A stretch of 64,000 nucleotides of DNA from Fasciolopsis buskii. Its lineage: Eukaryota > Platyhelminthes > Trematoda > Plagiorchiida > Fasciolidae. This document shows positions 13,848 to 24,482 of the stretch, piece by piece. Position 1 is the first letter of the stretch, and the number at the start of each line of letters is the position of its first letter. Made by a program: the position numbers and the translations under genes. The notes under the pieces are model-generated. The model had not been told where the DNA came from, ran no database searches, and saw only the letters and a program-made list of their open reading frames with translations. The stretch covers positions 170,638 through 234,637 of the forward strand of contig LUCM01008873.1 in the NCBI GenBank assembly GCA_008360955.1, written 5' to 3'.

Positions 13848-14864
13848 GACTATAATTTTTTTTCATGGATGAGTCCACATTCGTTTCCAGTGGAGTTCCT
13901 GAGTCAATTTTGGATGTTGATCAGACTAGCCCTAGCACCGTGGAAAGTCATTTCTAAAACTAAAGAAATCGGTTTGCCGTTCTGCGGTTAACGCACATTG
14001 TCTATCAGGTGATTCGGATACGTTTACCGGAACTTTATAAGCATATGAAAAAGAATTGTCGTTTATCTGATATCGGGTATCATTGACGTGTGTTAGATGC
14101 AAACTGGTAGTGAATTTCCTGTTTCCCGTCTTGTGTCTTACCGAATTTTGTCTTTTATGCCTTGGTGCTGGCTATCGATTGTGTGGCACAGTCTACAACA
14201 CATCCTAAACACGGTCAAATGAAAATCATATGTGAGGACAGACGAGGAACAGCTAAGCCATTAACTTTTGAGGTTCATTTAAGCAATCGATCGATAGACA
14301 AATAAATGCCATCCTTTCTTTTTCTAAACTGCCTGCTCATTTCACTAGCCGATAATAAATTGAGTTCCACACTATTTCTGATATTCTGTCCGCACGGTAG
14401 AATGTGCGTTTGAACAAGGTTAGACAGAACTGCTGAGTTGGTGGAAAGTTATACCACAGAAACGCGCTTGTGCCACATTGCAGACCCTGTCAGCGCCCGT
14501 ACGGAATCAAGCATTGGATCAGAGACAGTAAAGTTCCCCGGGGTCAAATTCAGCGACTGTTTCATCTAAAGTGAGTGCATTTGATCGACTGAGGTGCACT
14601 AAAACGGAACAATGGAATCGGCCAATCACATGAGACGATTTGTGTGATGAGATTGATCCGACTGGACTACGGTTCATTCTTTACAAACTCTGAATTGCAG
14701 GAAAGATGATTTGAATTATTTTTCAATCCCTGTCGGTTTGCCTGTCGTTCAACAGCTGTTGGTCATCGTGGACCAGACTTGAACTGTTTTATCAGTCTTA
14801 ACCTTGGCTGGAATAAGCATACAATTTTTTGCCGCAAATACAAGTATTGAGAGAACTCATGTCT

Positions 14865-15075
14865 GGCCGGCGGTGGCCAAACGGATAAGATCGTGACGTT
14901 TGGACATGAAGATCGCAGGTTCGAATCCTCCCACTGCCGGTCAACTTTCCCACTCGGCAGCCCTCTGCTGGCCGCGGCCCCCTTCCTGAAAATTGATGTA
15001 CGTTGTTGTTTCACTAATAAAGGAAGTAGAAGATAAAATATATCCTGAGTCACGCGATTCACACGTGATGTGCTC
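14865..15075 (+). mobile_element. tRNA-derived SINE (head 14869-14939)
   Basis: The head carries a perfect internal A box (TGGCCAAACGG, 14874-14884) and a perfect B box (GGTTCGAATCC, 14918-14928). Ends that can pair over 7 bp (14869-14875 with 14932-14938, one G-U) resemble a tRNA acceptor stem. The D and anticodon stems do not fold well, so this is not a working tRNA gene but a SINE head or tRNA pseudogene. The downstream 130 bases (GC-rich CTGCTGGCCGCGG, then AT-rich with AATAAAGG) would be the SINE body. The 3' limit is a guess. Confidence 0.6.
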
Positions 15076-15797
15076 TCCTGTGACACGGGTTGTTCAAACA
15101 AGTGCTTATTTTACGCCAGGAAGAGAATGTTAAAAATGATTTGAGGCAACTAGGCGATGCTCCAAGAGTACCGAAAGACGAGAAAAACATGTAGTGTGAT
15201 GGACTAGAACGTGCCAGAACACATTGCATTTTATGGAAACATACAGAGATGAGTCGCCGTACATGCGGGAAGATGTCTTGCCGTACTTAAGAATTGATCG
15301 AATTCTGAATGAAAATATTCCGTTGATTCGGCTACAGATGCATTTACGTGTTCGATTAGTTTGCAGCACTCTCCGTTTGGTTTGTATTACGTAGAGAACT
15401 AACCATTTAAAACTACCAGTAAATGAAGCCAATACCAACCGAAAAAGGTCACAAGTTCGAATCCCAAATCAGCCGGCCACTTTTGTTGGTGATTAGCAAT
15501 TCGCGCCCATTCCGGTCCGTCAACACAGATGACCTAATGGTTCCTTAGGTCCGCCTACATTGTTGGCAATCAATCAGCGACTATAAGACAGCAGAGCTTT
15601 ATTCACACAGTTTGCATTATTGAATCAATCCTCGATTGTGCACCGCAAATCAGTTAGCGCTCAAATGTTAATGATTAGTAATTAATGCTTATTCTGTCAC
15701 GTCTGATCAGTTAGTTATTTTGTGAGAATCTCACTGTATACAAATTTGCCGATTCTGTATCTTTACTTGTTCATCTGTCTTCTCATTTGTTATTCAG

Positions 15798-16468
15798 CAA
15801 ACCAACTGTAGGCGAGAATTTGAATCTCAAAATCGAGATCACGCAAGGCACCGGGGTGACGTTATCCGTCGATCCCGGTGACGGCCGTGATCCTATTAAA
15901 CAAAATGGACAACCGGGTATCATTTTTCAACAATCCACACCACTACAGTGGAACTATCCGAAAGCGGGAATCTATGATGTGACTATCACCGCAGTTTCCG
16001 GTGAGAATATCGTGAAAGACAAACAAACTGTCTCAGTCCAAGGACCCATTGGAGAATACTCAGTGAAAGGAAGTGAGCAGTCGGCTCCGTTGAATCAGAT
16101 CTATAGTATTCATTTGGAAAGAATCAGTGGAAACGATCCTGGCTTTGCACAAATCACGATTGACTGGGGTGATCAAAGCCTCGTGAGCACAGTTAGATTC
16201 GATGAGCAAACTAGCTATACCCATAAATACACAAGTGAAACGACAACCCTGATTGCAATTCAGTTACAGAATGATCAAGGAATGAAAATTTTTAAACACC
16301 CTATCGTTGTTGAGAAATCCATCGAGAATTTCGGGTGTCAGTGGGCTGATAGGCCGGTTCCGGTAAATGAGCCAGTCATCATCACCGTCTCAATGCGATC
16401 AGCTCAAAATGTCAATCTGGTATACCGGTGCGATCCAAATGACCAAACGATAACGAATACACTACAAA
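15798..16468 (+). CDS. Polycystin-1-like exon (c): two PKD repeats and part of a third
   Basis: Acceptor TTATTCAG ends at 15797 and donor GTAAGC begins at 16469. Phase is one base in and one base out. The first repeat has DPGDGRD then WNYPKAGIYDVTITAV. The second has IDWGDQS then YTHKYTSETTTLIAIQLQN. The tail begins a cysteine-type repeat (CQWADRPVPVNEPV...VYRCDPNDQ) that finishes in the next exon at 21124, where ITCAYATPGIRTATFKV supplies the missing strands. The DPGDG and DWGDx turns with HxY strands are textbook PKD motifs, so this is one of the clearest exons. The protein sits outside the cell and may mediate adhesion or sensing. Confidence 0.92.
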
Positions 16469-17589
16469 GTAAGCCAACTGAATCTTGAAGAATGAAACGA
16501 CAAAAACTAGGTTTGAATTGTGCATACAATTAGATTGATCGTGTGATATAAACGTTTAGTTCATTAAAACATCTGTGAAAGCAGTGTACATCTATTCCAT
16601 TTTTTTTTACTGGGGAGCAGCAACAACATGACATATGCACCACGTCACCGAACGGGAATGTGAACTGCGAGGCAAGCTAATTGAGTCCAACAACCTAGCC
16701 ATTAGGCTACCGAGCAGAATCTCGACGGTTTGTTGAACGTCATCATCAACACTAATGCATAGTAATCCACTCATATGAAGGGATAAATTTTCGGCGGGTA
16801 GGAAAACTACAAAGTCTGATTATTTGGTCATTGTTAGTACTAGACTATTACAGGTTTCAGAAAATTATTTCCTATATAAGAGCAACACTCAGATCAGTTT
16901 AAAGAAACCATACAATTGGTAAAAATCGATCTCGAAAAAAAACGGACCCAGTATAACTAAAATGTTGGCTAAGTTATACGTTTCCTAGACAACCATGTAT
17001 CACTGACTTTCAACTACTGCGTAATATAAATGAAATGCCGCGTGATACAGTGAGCTGAAACGTAAACCGATTGCCTCGTTTGATTCTGATACACCTGTGT
17101 ACACTAAATTCATTCTAACTAAATTGAGAGAAGGGATGTGTCGGACAAGGTAACCAAATCGACTGAATGAATTGTTTTCAGGAGTAGCAAAACAGTTTTA
17201 ATCAACGAAAAATCTGGAAGGTCCAAATGTCTCTTAGGAGAAACAAGGTGAACTGCACGGTCCGATTGTGTATTATCGACCGGTTAACGATTTTGGCCCC
17301 ACTCGATAAAGAGTATGTTGCTTGATTCGGAAACCCTTACTGCCATATGACCAAAAGCGGTCGTTTTCAGTGTTACTTCTTACAAATTGGCATAAAGTAG
17401 TGAGACTAAAATCGGTTTGCCCCCGTGTGTACGGAAATTGTCCTATTAAATCTATGCTCATGCACACAACACCGGTCAGAGCGATTGCTCGTGCTCGGTC
17501 AGTAAAACAAAAGCCCGGACGTTGAGTAGAATGTCCGCGTACAATGAATCATACACCAAAAGTAACAACGAATAAGCAGAGGGCGACAG

Positions 17590-17760
17590 TGTGTCTATGT
17601 CTGTTTGTTCAACCACCAAGACAGGACCAAATTGTTTTCCCCCGATTGACGTTGCATGTGACAGTGGCAAACGGTGTAGCCAGTGTGAGTAAACTTTTGG
17701 TGATACGGAACCTTGAAATAATTGTCGAGGCTGGACCAATACGTTTCTCTGGCAGATGTC
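17590..17760 (+). pseudogene. Orphan PKD-like reading frame inside the intron
   Basis: The frame contains FPRLTLHVTVANGVASVSK followed by LLVIRNLEIIVEAG. This looks strikingly like the last two strands of a PKD repeat plus its linker. The true neighbours (16468 and 21124) splice directly and complete a repeat without it. No acceptor with a good pyrimidine tract gives the required phase. The best one in phase is GGGCGACAG ending at 17589, and a GTGAGT donor-like word lies within the frame. It may be a relic of exon duplication, an alternative exon, or chance. Confidence 0.3.
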
Positions 17761-17884
17761 CTGTCACTGATGACCTGATTAACCTGGGCCTTATCAGACG
17801 AAGCTGTCGTGTCGAATGTCCAATTTATGAGCCTTTCGGCTACTTCTGTATGGCACTTCGAGGAAGTTTCAATCGGCTTAACAC

Positions 17885-18065
17885 CTACCCAGATGGCCTA
17901 ATGGCTAAGTCGTTTGACTGACAACCGTCCGTCTTGGGGTTTATATTTCCGCTCGGTCACAGTGATTGTACACATCTGATTATTCCTGATGAGAATAAAA
18001 CAGTTGGGCAGTGTTTTTATACCTCCTCTATGGTGAGCTGAGCATTGATGTCATTACTGTCCTCC
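17885..18065 (+). mobile_element. SINE copy 1 (tRNA-like head, hammerhead-like core)
   Basis: This copy shares with those at 30155 and 41310 a tRNA-like head (GGCCTAATGGCTAAG A-box region, then GTTTGACTGACAACCGTCCG) and a tail ending in GGTGAGCTGAGCATTGATGTC. At 17976-18003 it reads CTGAT, a short ATTC/GAAT hairpin, then AAAACAG, followed by a TGTTT word. This is the same order as a hammerhead ribozyme core in the other copies. The copy is diverged. A CTC/CAT-rich tract follows. Confidence 0.6.
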
Positions 18066-18929
18066 TCCTCCTCCTCATTACCATTATCATCATCAGCCTT
18101 AAACCACTGGTTAAGCCCCATTGGCCACAGGCTTTGTCACGTTACACGATACCGTAGGAAGCGTGAATATCCTAAGTGGACAGGGAGTGGACCAATGGAG
18201 GAGGGGATGACGAGGGTACAATAGAATCGCACAGCACCCGAAATATGAAATACGCTGCAAACGTACGAGCGCACTTTTGCAATCATCCTTATTCGAAAGA
18301 AAGTTACACTGTTCATAACTCGTTCCCATGTACTGCAAGATCCTCAGCCACCTGGTCGACGGATCTTTCAGATCCAGACCACGGAGGCATGAGACAACAA
18401 CCTTAATTATGACTGATGTACACTTTATGATTCAATGCTTCCATATCATTTGTTGACCTCCGTGTGGCTTCTTCCACTCCGAGAGGAGCAGTGGAAAACA
18501 GGGCACGATATGTTAGACGAGGGTTTGCCATACACTTCACAAGGCCGAATCAACCAAGTCAACTAAGCTCGATCCCTTTTGATAGATTATTCCCTGGACT
18601 GGAACCCACTACTAGACTTCAAACCTTCACAGTACTCTGGTGATCAATGCATCCAATCGTAGCGCAACTAAGCGAACATCGATGACCAAAAAATTTCTAG
18701 CGAAGAACATTTTCAGCACACAGACTTCATATCGCTCATCTGTACGACAGGACACGGGACTTTCCAATATCAATGAAATATTTGATAGGCGGCACAAGTC
18801 CTTTAGTCCAATGCATGCCATTGCTGCTTTGAATATACCCGTACGTACTTCAACTCCTATGAGAGCAGCGTTAGTCAAGAGTTGTCAAAATAAACCCAAC
18901 GGCCGACAAGAAATTTTTCTGAGTAGTAT

Positions 18930-19411
18930 GTTTCCCCGGAAGCACATGACCTGTTTCGCGGGTAAAGCCGCCGTTCAGATATGCGTACCCGGTGCTCTTC
19001 TGTCCAACCATCTCTGTACTATTGCGCCCCTTTCTTAGTTTTTCATTAGAATCTCATTTGAATCGTTAGGAGCTTGAACGAATGGTAAGTTCATTTAAAG
19101 ATCACACAGCAATTTGTGGGAGGATTTTCGTTGTTCAGGCAAGGCTAACGTTGAGAAAGGGGACGGACACAAGGCCCGAAAGTATTGGTTTTTCTTCTCA
19201 CTAGTAGGCTTCTCATACGAATGAATGAACGAAACTTCCCCGGAAGCACACGACCGGTTTCGCGGTTATTGCCGCTCTTCAGATATGCGTATCCCGTCCT
19301 CTCATGTTGGCCTTGCCTGATCGATGAAAATACTCAGACGAATCACCTTGTGATTCTTAGATTGACTTATCATCCATTTAAGCTCCTAACGATTCAAATG
19401 AAATTCTGGTA
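18930..19411 (+). repeat. Two direct copies of the dispersed repeat, with 31-bp inverted arms
   Basis: Words such as CCCCGGAAGCACA, TTTCGCGG and CAGATATGCGTA occur at 18938-19000 and again at 19236-19300, in the same direction. The second copy lies between inverted arms: 19049-19079 (GAATCTCATTTGAATCGTTA then GGAGCTT) is nearly the reverse complement of 19377-19408. The arms could be terminal inverted repeats of a small non-autonomous element of about 360 bp. An AAAGATCACACAG word at 19096 also occurs at the minus-strand relative near 57780. Confidence 0.5.
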
Positions 19412-21123
19412 AGAATTTTTTCTCTTTTTAATGTTACTAATTATAAGGCACCTAAACTCTACCATAAAGTCCACTTTATAAGACAATAAAAATGGTGTTC
19501 TCTTAATGATCAGCGGTACACCAACACCATCGATGTAACGACCACTGGTTTCAGGGGCTAAATCTAACTACGTTTTTTCAATCTTGGTATAGACAAGCAT
19601 CAATCAAAATAGACAGAATACAAAAGTAGTTGCTTTGCCCGATAACGAAAACATAACAATGTAATCAGGGACGGTGACGTCAACTTGACCTCATTGACCA
19701 AAAGAATAAATTTCAAGTCACCAGCAATACAACATCTATAGGAGAAGAAAATTTTCCCCAATCTCGACAACAATTTCCGGGTTATGCGATTCGGCGCAAA
19801 AGTCAAATTATTCGGCTAGATTTGGAAATACTTAATGAGTATTGGATAACACGAACTCCCGAGCTATGCATGCATCGTTTGATTTGGGTCTGGTAATAAT
19901 CTCATTATGGACCGAGTCATAACAGTCGGAATTGTCGTCTTTCGTCTTACGATTTGTTCACCCAATGGGTTCACCTTTGAGATAGCTAATCAACTACGTG
20001 TCCCGATCGCGGTATTCAATTTGTGAAGAAATAGCAAAAAAAATGCTTCGGGAAACATTGCGTAAACCACGTTTTCTGGCTTGATCATTCAAATTCGTGA
20101 TCGAGTAAAAACCTAATGTAAAAACGTTTATTTTTGCCACATATGCTGTCAGATAGAACGGTCGAACTTGGGCATGACATGTGAAATCATCTGTGATATA
20201 AATATGCACCCGATTAGCACTAGTTTCTGTATGACATTGTTCTGCATACATTTTCCATTCCACAGCAACAATATGATAGCTTTGAAACCAAAACTGAATG
20301 GACTTTCCAGTGAGTACATTCATGGCAAACACGTGTACCAGTTCGGAGATTAAATATTCAATATGACAGCAAGACTTATGAATGAATTTTTCTTTCCAGA
20401 AAGGGTATTACAAAAACAATTGAATAAACATTCAACAAACGATGTTTTCCTGTTTTTTTTTTTTGGTTCATTGCAGCTATTTCTGCGTTATCCGCACGGC
20501 AAAGGGTCGATATTAATTAGTACTCCGTTTGAACTGATCCTTAACTGGTTACTCACGTGTCCTTAGGCATTTGAGTTGAACTTATCCGTATTGGATACAT
20601 CGATTCCAAGTGCCGTTCTTGTTCTGTCCTAGCAGATCACGGCTTTAACAACTTTTCACTGCTGAATTTTTCATTCGGTTCACACAATTAGCACCAGTAA
20701 CAAAACAGTATGGGTCTGTAGTATCAACAATAACAACAACACCGTGTTAAGACTGGTACGCTAAAAATGGACAACAGCCTTGGGAAATTTCACTTCATTT
20801 CTTTCCCATATTGTTTGTAAAATGAATTGTCTTGGCCACTACAAGAAAATTCAGAAATTCGAATGGTTATCGTTCGACTTGTTACTACCTCTGGACCCAT
20901 TGGAAACCGTGTGTAGCGCTATGCATTCCAAATTTCCGGGTCATTATTGCCCATTCTTCCTTTCCCCAGGTGTCGGACCCTACTGGTTATGGGACCCAGA
21001 CATGAAGCATGTCATACAATAATTTATATTCGATACATGCTTGTTTGTCAACATCACACGGATGATTAGAGTGAAAAACTATCGCCCTTTTTTTCTAATC
21101 TTCTTAACTTCGTTTTATTGCAG

Positions 21124-21300
21124 TCGCACAAAACACACAAATCACGTGTGCCTATGCCACTCCCGGGATTCGAACTGCAACGTTTAAGGTGGAACATCCA
21201 ACTGGAAATAAACAGTGCGATCTTTCGATTGATGCCAGGATCAAAATCAACTTACCGTACATAAGTGCTACGTTTCAAAACCCGGAAGAAAGCACTTCAG
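21124..21300 (+). CDS. Polycystin-1-like exon (d): end of one PKD repeat and linker
   Basis: Acceptor CGTTTTATTGCAG ends at 21123 and donor GTAGGT starts at 21301. Phase is two bases in and one base out. It reads AQNTQITCAYATPGIRTATF, then KVEHPTGNKQCDLSIDARI and a linker ending PEESTS. The CAYATPGIRTATFKVEH strand completes the cysteine-type repeat begun at the end of exon (c). The following KINLPYISATFQ is the usual first strand of the next repeat. The frame runs through both splice junctions without a stop. The exon is short and easily missed by length-based gene finding. Confidence 0.87.
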
Positions 21301-21714
21301 GTAGGTTATTTCGTATTTTTTTTTAAAAAAATAAAAGAAGAACCGGAGAATACACCGCAGATTTCATTATGTTGGTAACAGAGAACCTGAAACTTACAGG
21401 AAACTTACACATGGTCCGACAGAGCTCAGTATAACCAAATGATTAGATGTGAATTCCAAATTTTGTGTCCTAATCCGACCAATTTACTGGGGATCGTGTT
21501 TTGATCAACTGCATGCAGTGAGTGCATAGTATAGGGGAACAGTGCTTGTTAGATTTGTGTCTATTCACAATAAATTCTACGCTGGCATCGTAGTCCCCTA
21601 AACTGGATCATTGTTCTGCTCAATCTCTCCTGTTTTCAATTCCATGTTAGTTAGTGGGATTTTCTAATGCTCCCGAACAGATTTGGACTGTAAGCCCGTG
21701 ATAATCTAGTGCTG

Positions 21715-21758
21715 TGATGGATGGATGGATGGATGGATGGATGGATGGACGGATGGAT
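21715..21758. repeat. ATGG tetranucleotide microsatellite
   Basis: About ten ATGG/GGAT units with a single base change (GGAC). Confidence 0.9.
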
Positions 21759-22082
21759 GTAGAATGCTTTCATGAACCCTAGGACACTTATTCGCAAAAA
21801 CGGTCTTTTTGTCTCTACAGTCCGTTGTCCTTGGCGCCAGTCTGTAACTGTAGCTCATCACAATGAATTCGCTTTACTGCCGCCAGACTATCTCGCCGTT
21901 GTCTTTGTTGTACATGCGTACAAGCACGCGCACATGGTGCGTCTACCTTTTTTGTCCCAAGTACTTCACTCACTAACAAGAAGCCAGATTGAAGGTCCTA
22001 TTGGCGGTTTCTAGTGTAGGAGAATTCTAATGTTTCCCGAAGTGTTGTTCACGATTGATCGGCCAATTCATGTTATTGTCAC

Positions 22083-22138
22083 AAACACACCCACACACCT
22101 ACCCACCCACACACCCACCCACCCACACACACACACAC
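22083..22138. repeat. CA/CCCA-rich microsatellite
   Basis: Mixed CACA and ACCC units, ending in a pure CA run. Confidence 0.85.
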
Positions 22139-24003
22139 CGAGGCCGAATTGATATAATCAATCGACACACCGGTCTTTTGCATGGAGGTCTGCTTACAAA
22201 TCGTTCCGCTTACCTATGGAAGCGCTCACCCAGCCTAATTTCACTGCTCATACATGTATGAACACTAAATCACTTGGATTGATCAAAATGTCGGGTCCAG
22301 TAGAGCGGTTTGGTAGATTTCTGATTAGGGTAAAACCGTTGCGCACAGTCATCCACTTTCCAGATGATTCATATGACACATATGATACATAATTTCGTTC
22401 ACCAACCTCTATTCTTTTTTTTCCGTTTATTTCACTGTCAGAGTTAACATAACCTTTCGAGACAACATTTGCCCAAAACTTTACGTCATATTATAATGAT
22501 TCTAACAATACAAATTATCTGCCCTTCGCTCAACAGCCACGTGACTACAGGGTAATCATAAACAAGTGGTCTTCTGGTCAGAATGTGTGTACTTATCGCG
22601 AATGGAAAGACTGACAGGGACCGCTCTCAAACCCTTTTAGTTGCGATCGAACCTGGAAAATTTCGATTTTTATCGATCCCAGTGAAATTATACATGATAA
22701 ATATCTCATGTAGATTTCAATTGTATCTACAAAATAATATGTTGCCATCGTTCGATGAAGTGTTATAGTTGGCGGCCAAATTAGTCGTCATTAGATGCCA
22801 ACGCTTGACCTACCTTTGGCAATAATCAAACTGTACACACGCTTTGTCCTAGCTAGGAATTATCGTTGGTGTGTACCAATCGAACTCGAACTCGCCTCGA
22901 ACTAGGAAGAGATGATTTTGGATTGAATTTTATAACCATTCGCCTATTTGGACTGGCTAGCCAAAGGTCTATCTAGTGAAATACTTGAAAAAATTAAGTA
23001 TCACGTTTGCAGGCTGTCGATCACAACGTTGTACCTGTTCATTGCAAAAGCCTGTGAAACTTTGAGCATTCGACAATTTAGACTTCGAGTAAAATTGCAC
23101 TACACGAAGGTGGTTCAATCTAATAGACCATTGTCGAACTTCGAATCGAACTAACCCAAAATCCATTTGTGTTCACATTTCACGAAACACTGATGAACAA
23201 ATGTACATGTACAGTCGGACTGACAAAATCTCTTGTTGGTATGCAATTGTAATGACCGCACGGGATGGGCAAAATATTCCAGTTATTTCGCATTCTCAAA
23301 TCGATTCGCTATTGACTTTAGGGTAGACATTTTGAAGACGAATTCTGTGGACTAATGTATATGACTTAGGTGGCTGCTGCATTCTTTGAGGTCACCAAAT
23401 GGTGCATATTTAACCATCTACAATTCCTCTCTCAAACTATGTCAATGGGTGTTCGAAGCAAATGGTCCCGGAAACACTGGGTACCTGTGGATTTATATGA
23501 GCATGTGAAAACGTGCCATCTTGTTTGGGACCTGTTTGGCTATTACTTTAGTCATATTGCTGGCCGATCGATAATCGGTTTGATAGACAGGTGATGTATG
23601 TTTGTCAACATGACCGATGTAAACTTTAATACTGCCATTTTTCAATGTCTTATAGTCAACTGGTGACAGGAAGCGTTGCGAACAATGAGTGAATGAATAT
23701 TCCGCATCGCTCTCGTCCAAGTTTTGCGCATGCTTATTATGGCCTAGATGGTAATACGTGGACAGTTTAAACAGTAACTACCAGACCAAGTCTAGGGGAA
23801 AAATCTAGCAAAAGCTGACATTCTCGTCAAGTGAATCGGATTTGAGAATTTTTCTTGAATTTAACCGATAATCGAGGTTCCGACCACGAAAACCGTGAGG
23901 TCTGTTTCAGGATGAACAAACGACTTTGGAAACGGTTTCGGGAAAATAACGCGCGCATGCCAAACCAAACCAAAATAGATTAGTTTGCAATTTTACCCCT
24001 CCC

Positions 24004-24056
24004 CACACACACACAGACACACGCACACACACGCACACACACACACGCGCACACAC
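24004..24056. repeat. CA microsatellite
   Basis: CA run with scattered G changes, about 100 bases before the exon at 24159. Confidence 0.9.
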
Positions 24057-24158
24057 TTCTTGCTCCTCCATTCACATTTCTGACGTGGATACCGAGTACC
24101 ACTCATGTCTGTCATAGGTTTATTTTCTTTCTATTTTTGTTTACCTTCGACCGAATAG

Positions 24159-24379
24159 GCTCAACATCTTTGGCTATTCAATGGACCGGTCCGAGTGCCG
24201 AATTCCCCACGTCAGCAACATATACCATTGACTGGGGTGATGGAAATAAAATTGTAAACAAACCGTTTCAACCTGCCACGGTTCCACTTAATGTATCCCA
24301 CGTACTGGACAAACTTCAGTACTACACTGCTTCACTGACAATTGATAATGTGGTCAGTAATTTGGTGATCAGTGAAAAG
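24159..24379 (+). CDS. Polycystin-1-like exon (e): PKD repeat with DWGDG turn
   Basis: Acceptor (CGACCGAATAG) ends at 24158 and the strong donor GTAAGT starts at 24380. Phase is two bases in and zero out. The incoming split codon makes Gly. The protein includes TSATYTIDWGDGNKIVN and then VSHVLDKLQYYTASLTIDN, which is a full PKD signature with Asp-Gly turn, SHV in place of HxY, and the Y-x-x-x-L-x-I strand. It ends after NLVISEK. The preceding half-repeat is on the 21124 exon. This is one of the clearest exons. Confidence 0.92.
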
Positions 24380-24412
24380 GTAAGTGCGAAAGCCTAACAC
24401 CACCACGCACAA

Positions 24413-24482
24413 CATTACATATATATGCATATATATATGTATATATATGCATATAATATGTGTATATATATGTATACATATA
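24413..24482. repeat. AT-rich microsatellite
   Basis: Interrupted TA/ATGTATAT repeats 30 bases after the donor of the 24379 exon. Confidence 0.8.

Larger units (their letters stand above)
7851..15797. other. Intron, 7.9 kb
   Basis: Long intron between exons (b) and (c). It holds a GT microsatellite (13815-13847) and a tRNA-like SINE (about 14865-15075). The reading frames at 9305-9622, 9948-10313 and 13168-13485 have no recognisable domain and no convincing splice sites for the host gene. A second B-box-like word lies at about 15453-15463 without a paired A box. Nothing else is supported. Confidence 0.6.
16469..21123. other. Intron, 4.7 kb
   Basis: Intron between exons (c) and (d). Joining 16468 to 21124 completes one PKD repeat in frame, so no further exon is needed. 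It contains an orphan PKD-like frame (about 17590-17760), a SINE copy (17885-18065) and a dispersed-repeat block (18930-19411). Two strong acceptor-like sites with no usable open exon behind them lie at 20476 (long T tract then TTGCAG) and 20969 (TTCCTTTCCCCAG). Confidence 0.6.
21301..24158. other. Intron, 2.9 kb
   Basis: Intron between exons (d) and (e). It carries three simple repeats (ATGG at 21715, CA-rich at 22083, CA at 24004) and no recognisable coding exon or transposon protein. Confidence 0.65.

Noticed and set aside
14869..14939. Functional tRNA gene
   Set aside because: The A and B boxes are intact but the D and anticodon stems do not pair, so it is treated as a SINE head.
14763..15101. 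Minus-strand 112-residue frame
   Set aside because: It is the antisense of the tRNA-like SINE and its body.
20477..20566. Possible exon after a long T tract and TTGCAG
   Set aside because: The phase required by the neighbouring exons (two leading bases) hits a stop within 14 codons, and the exons at 16468 and 21124 already join to complete a PKD repeat.
20970..21022. Possible exon after TTCCTTTCCCCAG
   Set aside because: Short, no donor in phase, no PKD character, and not needed for the frame.
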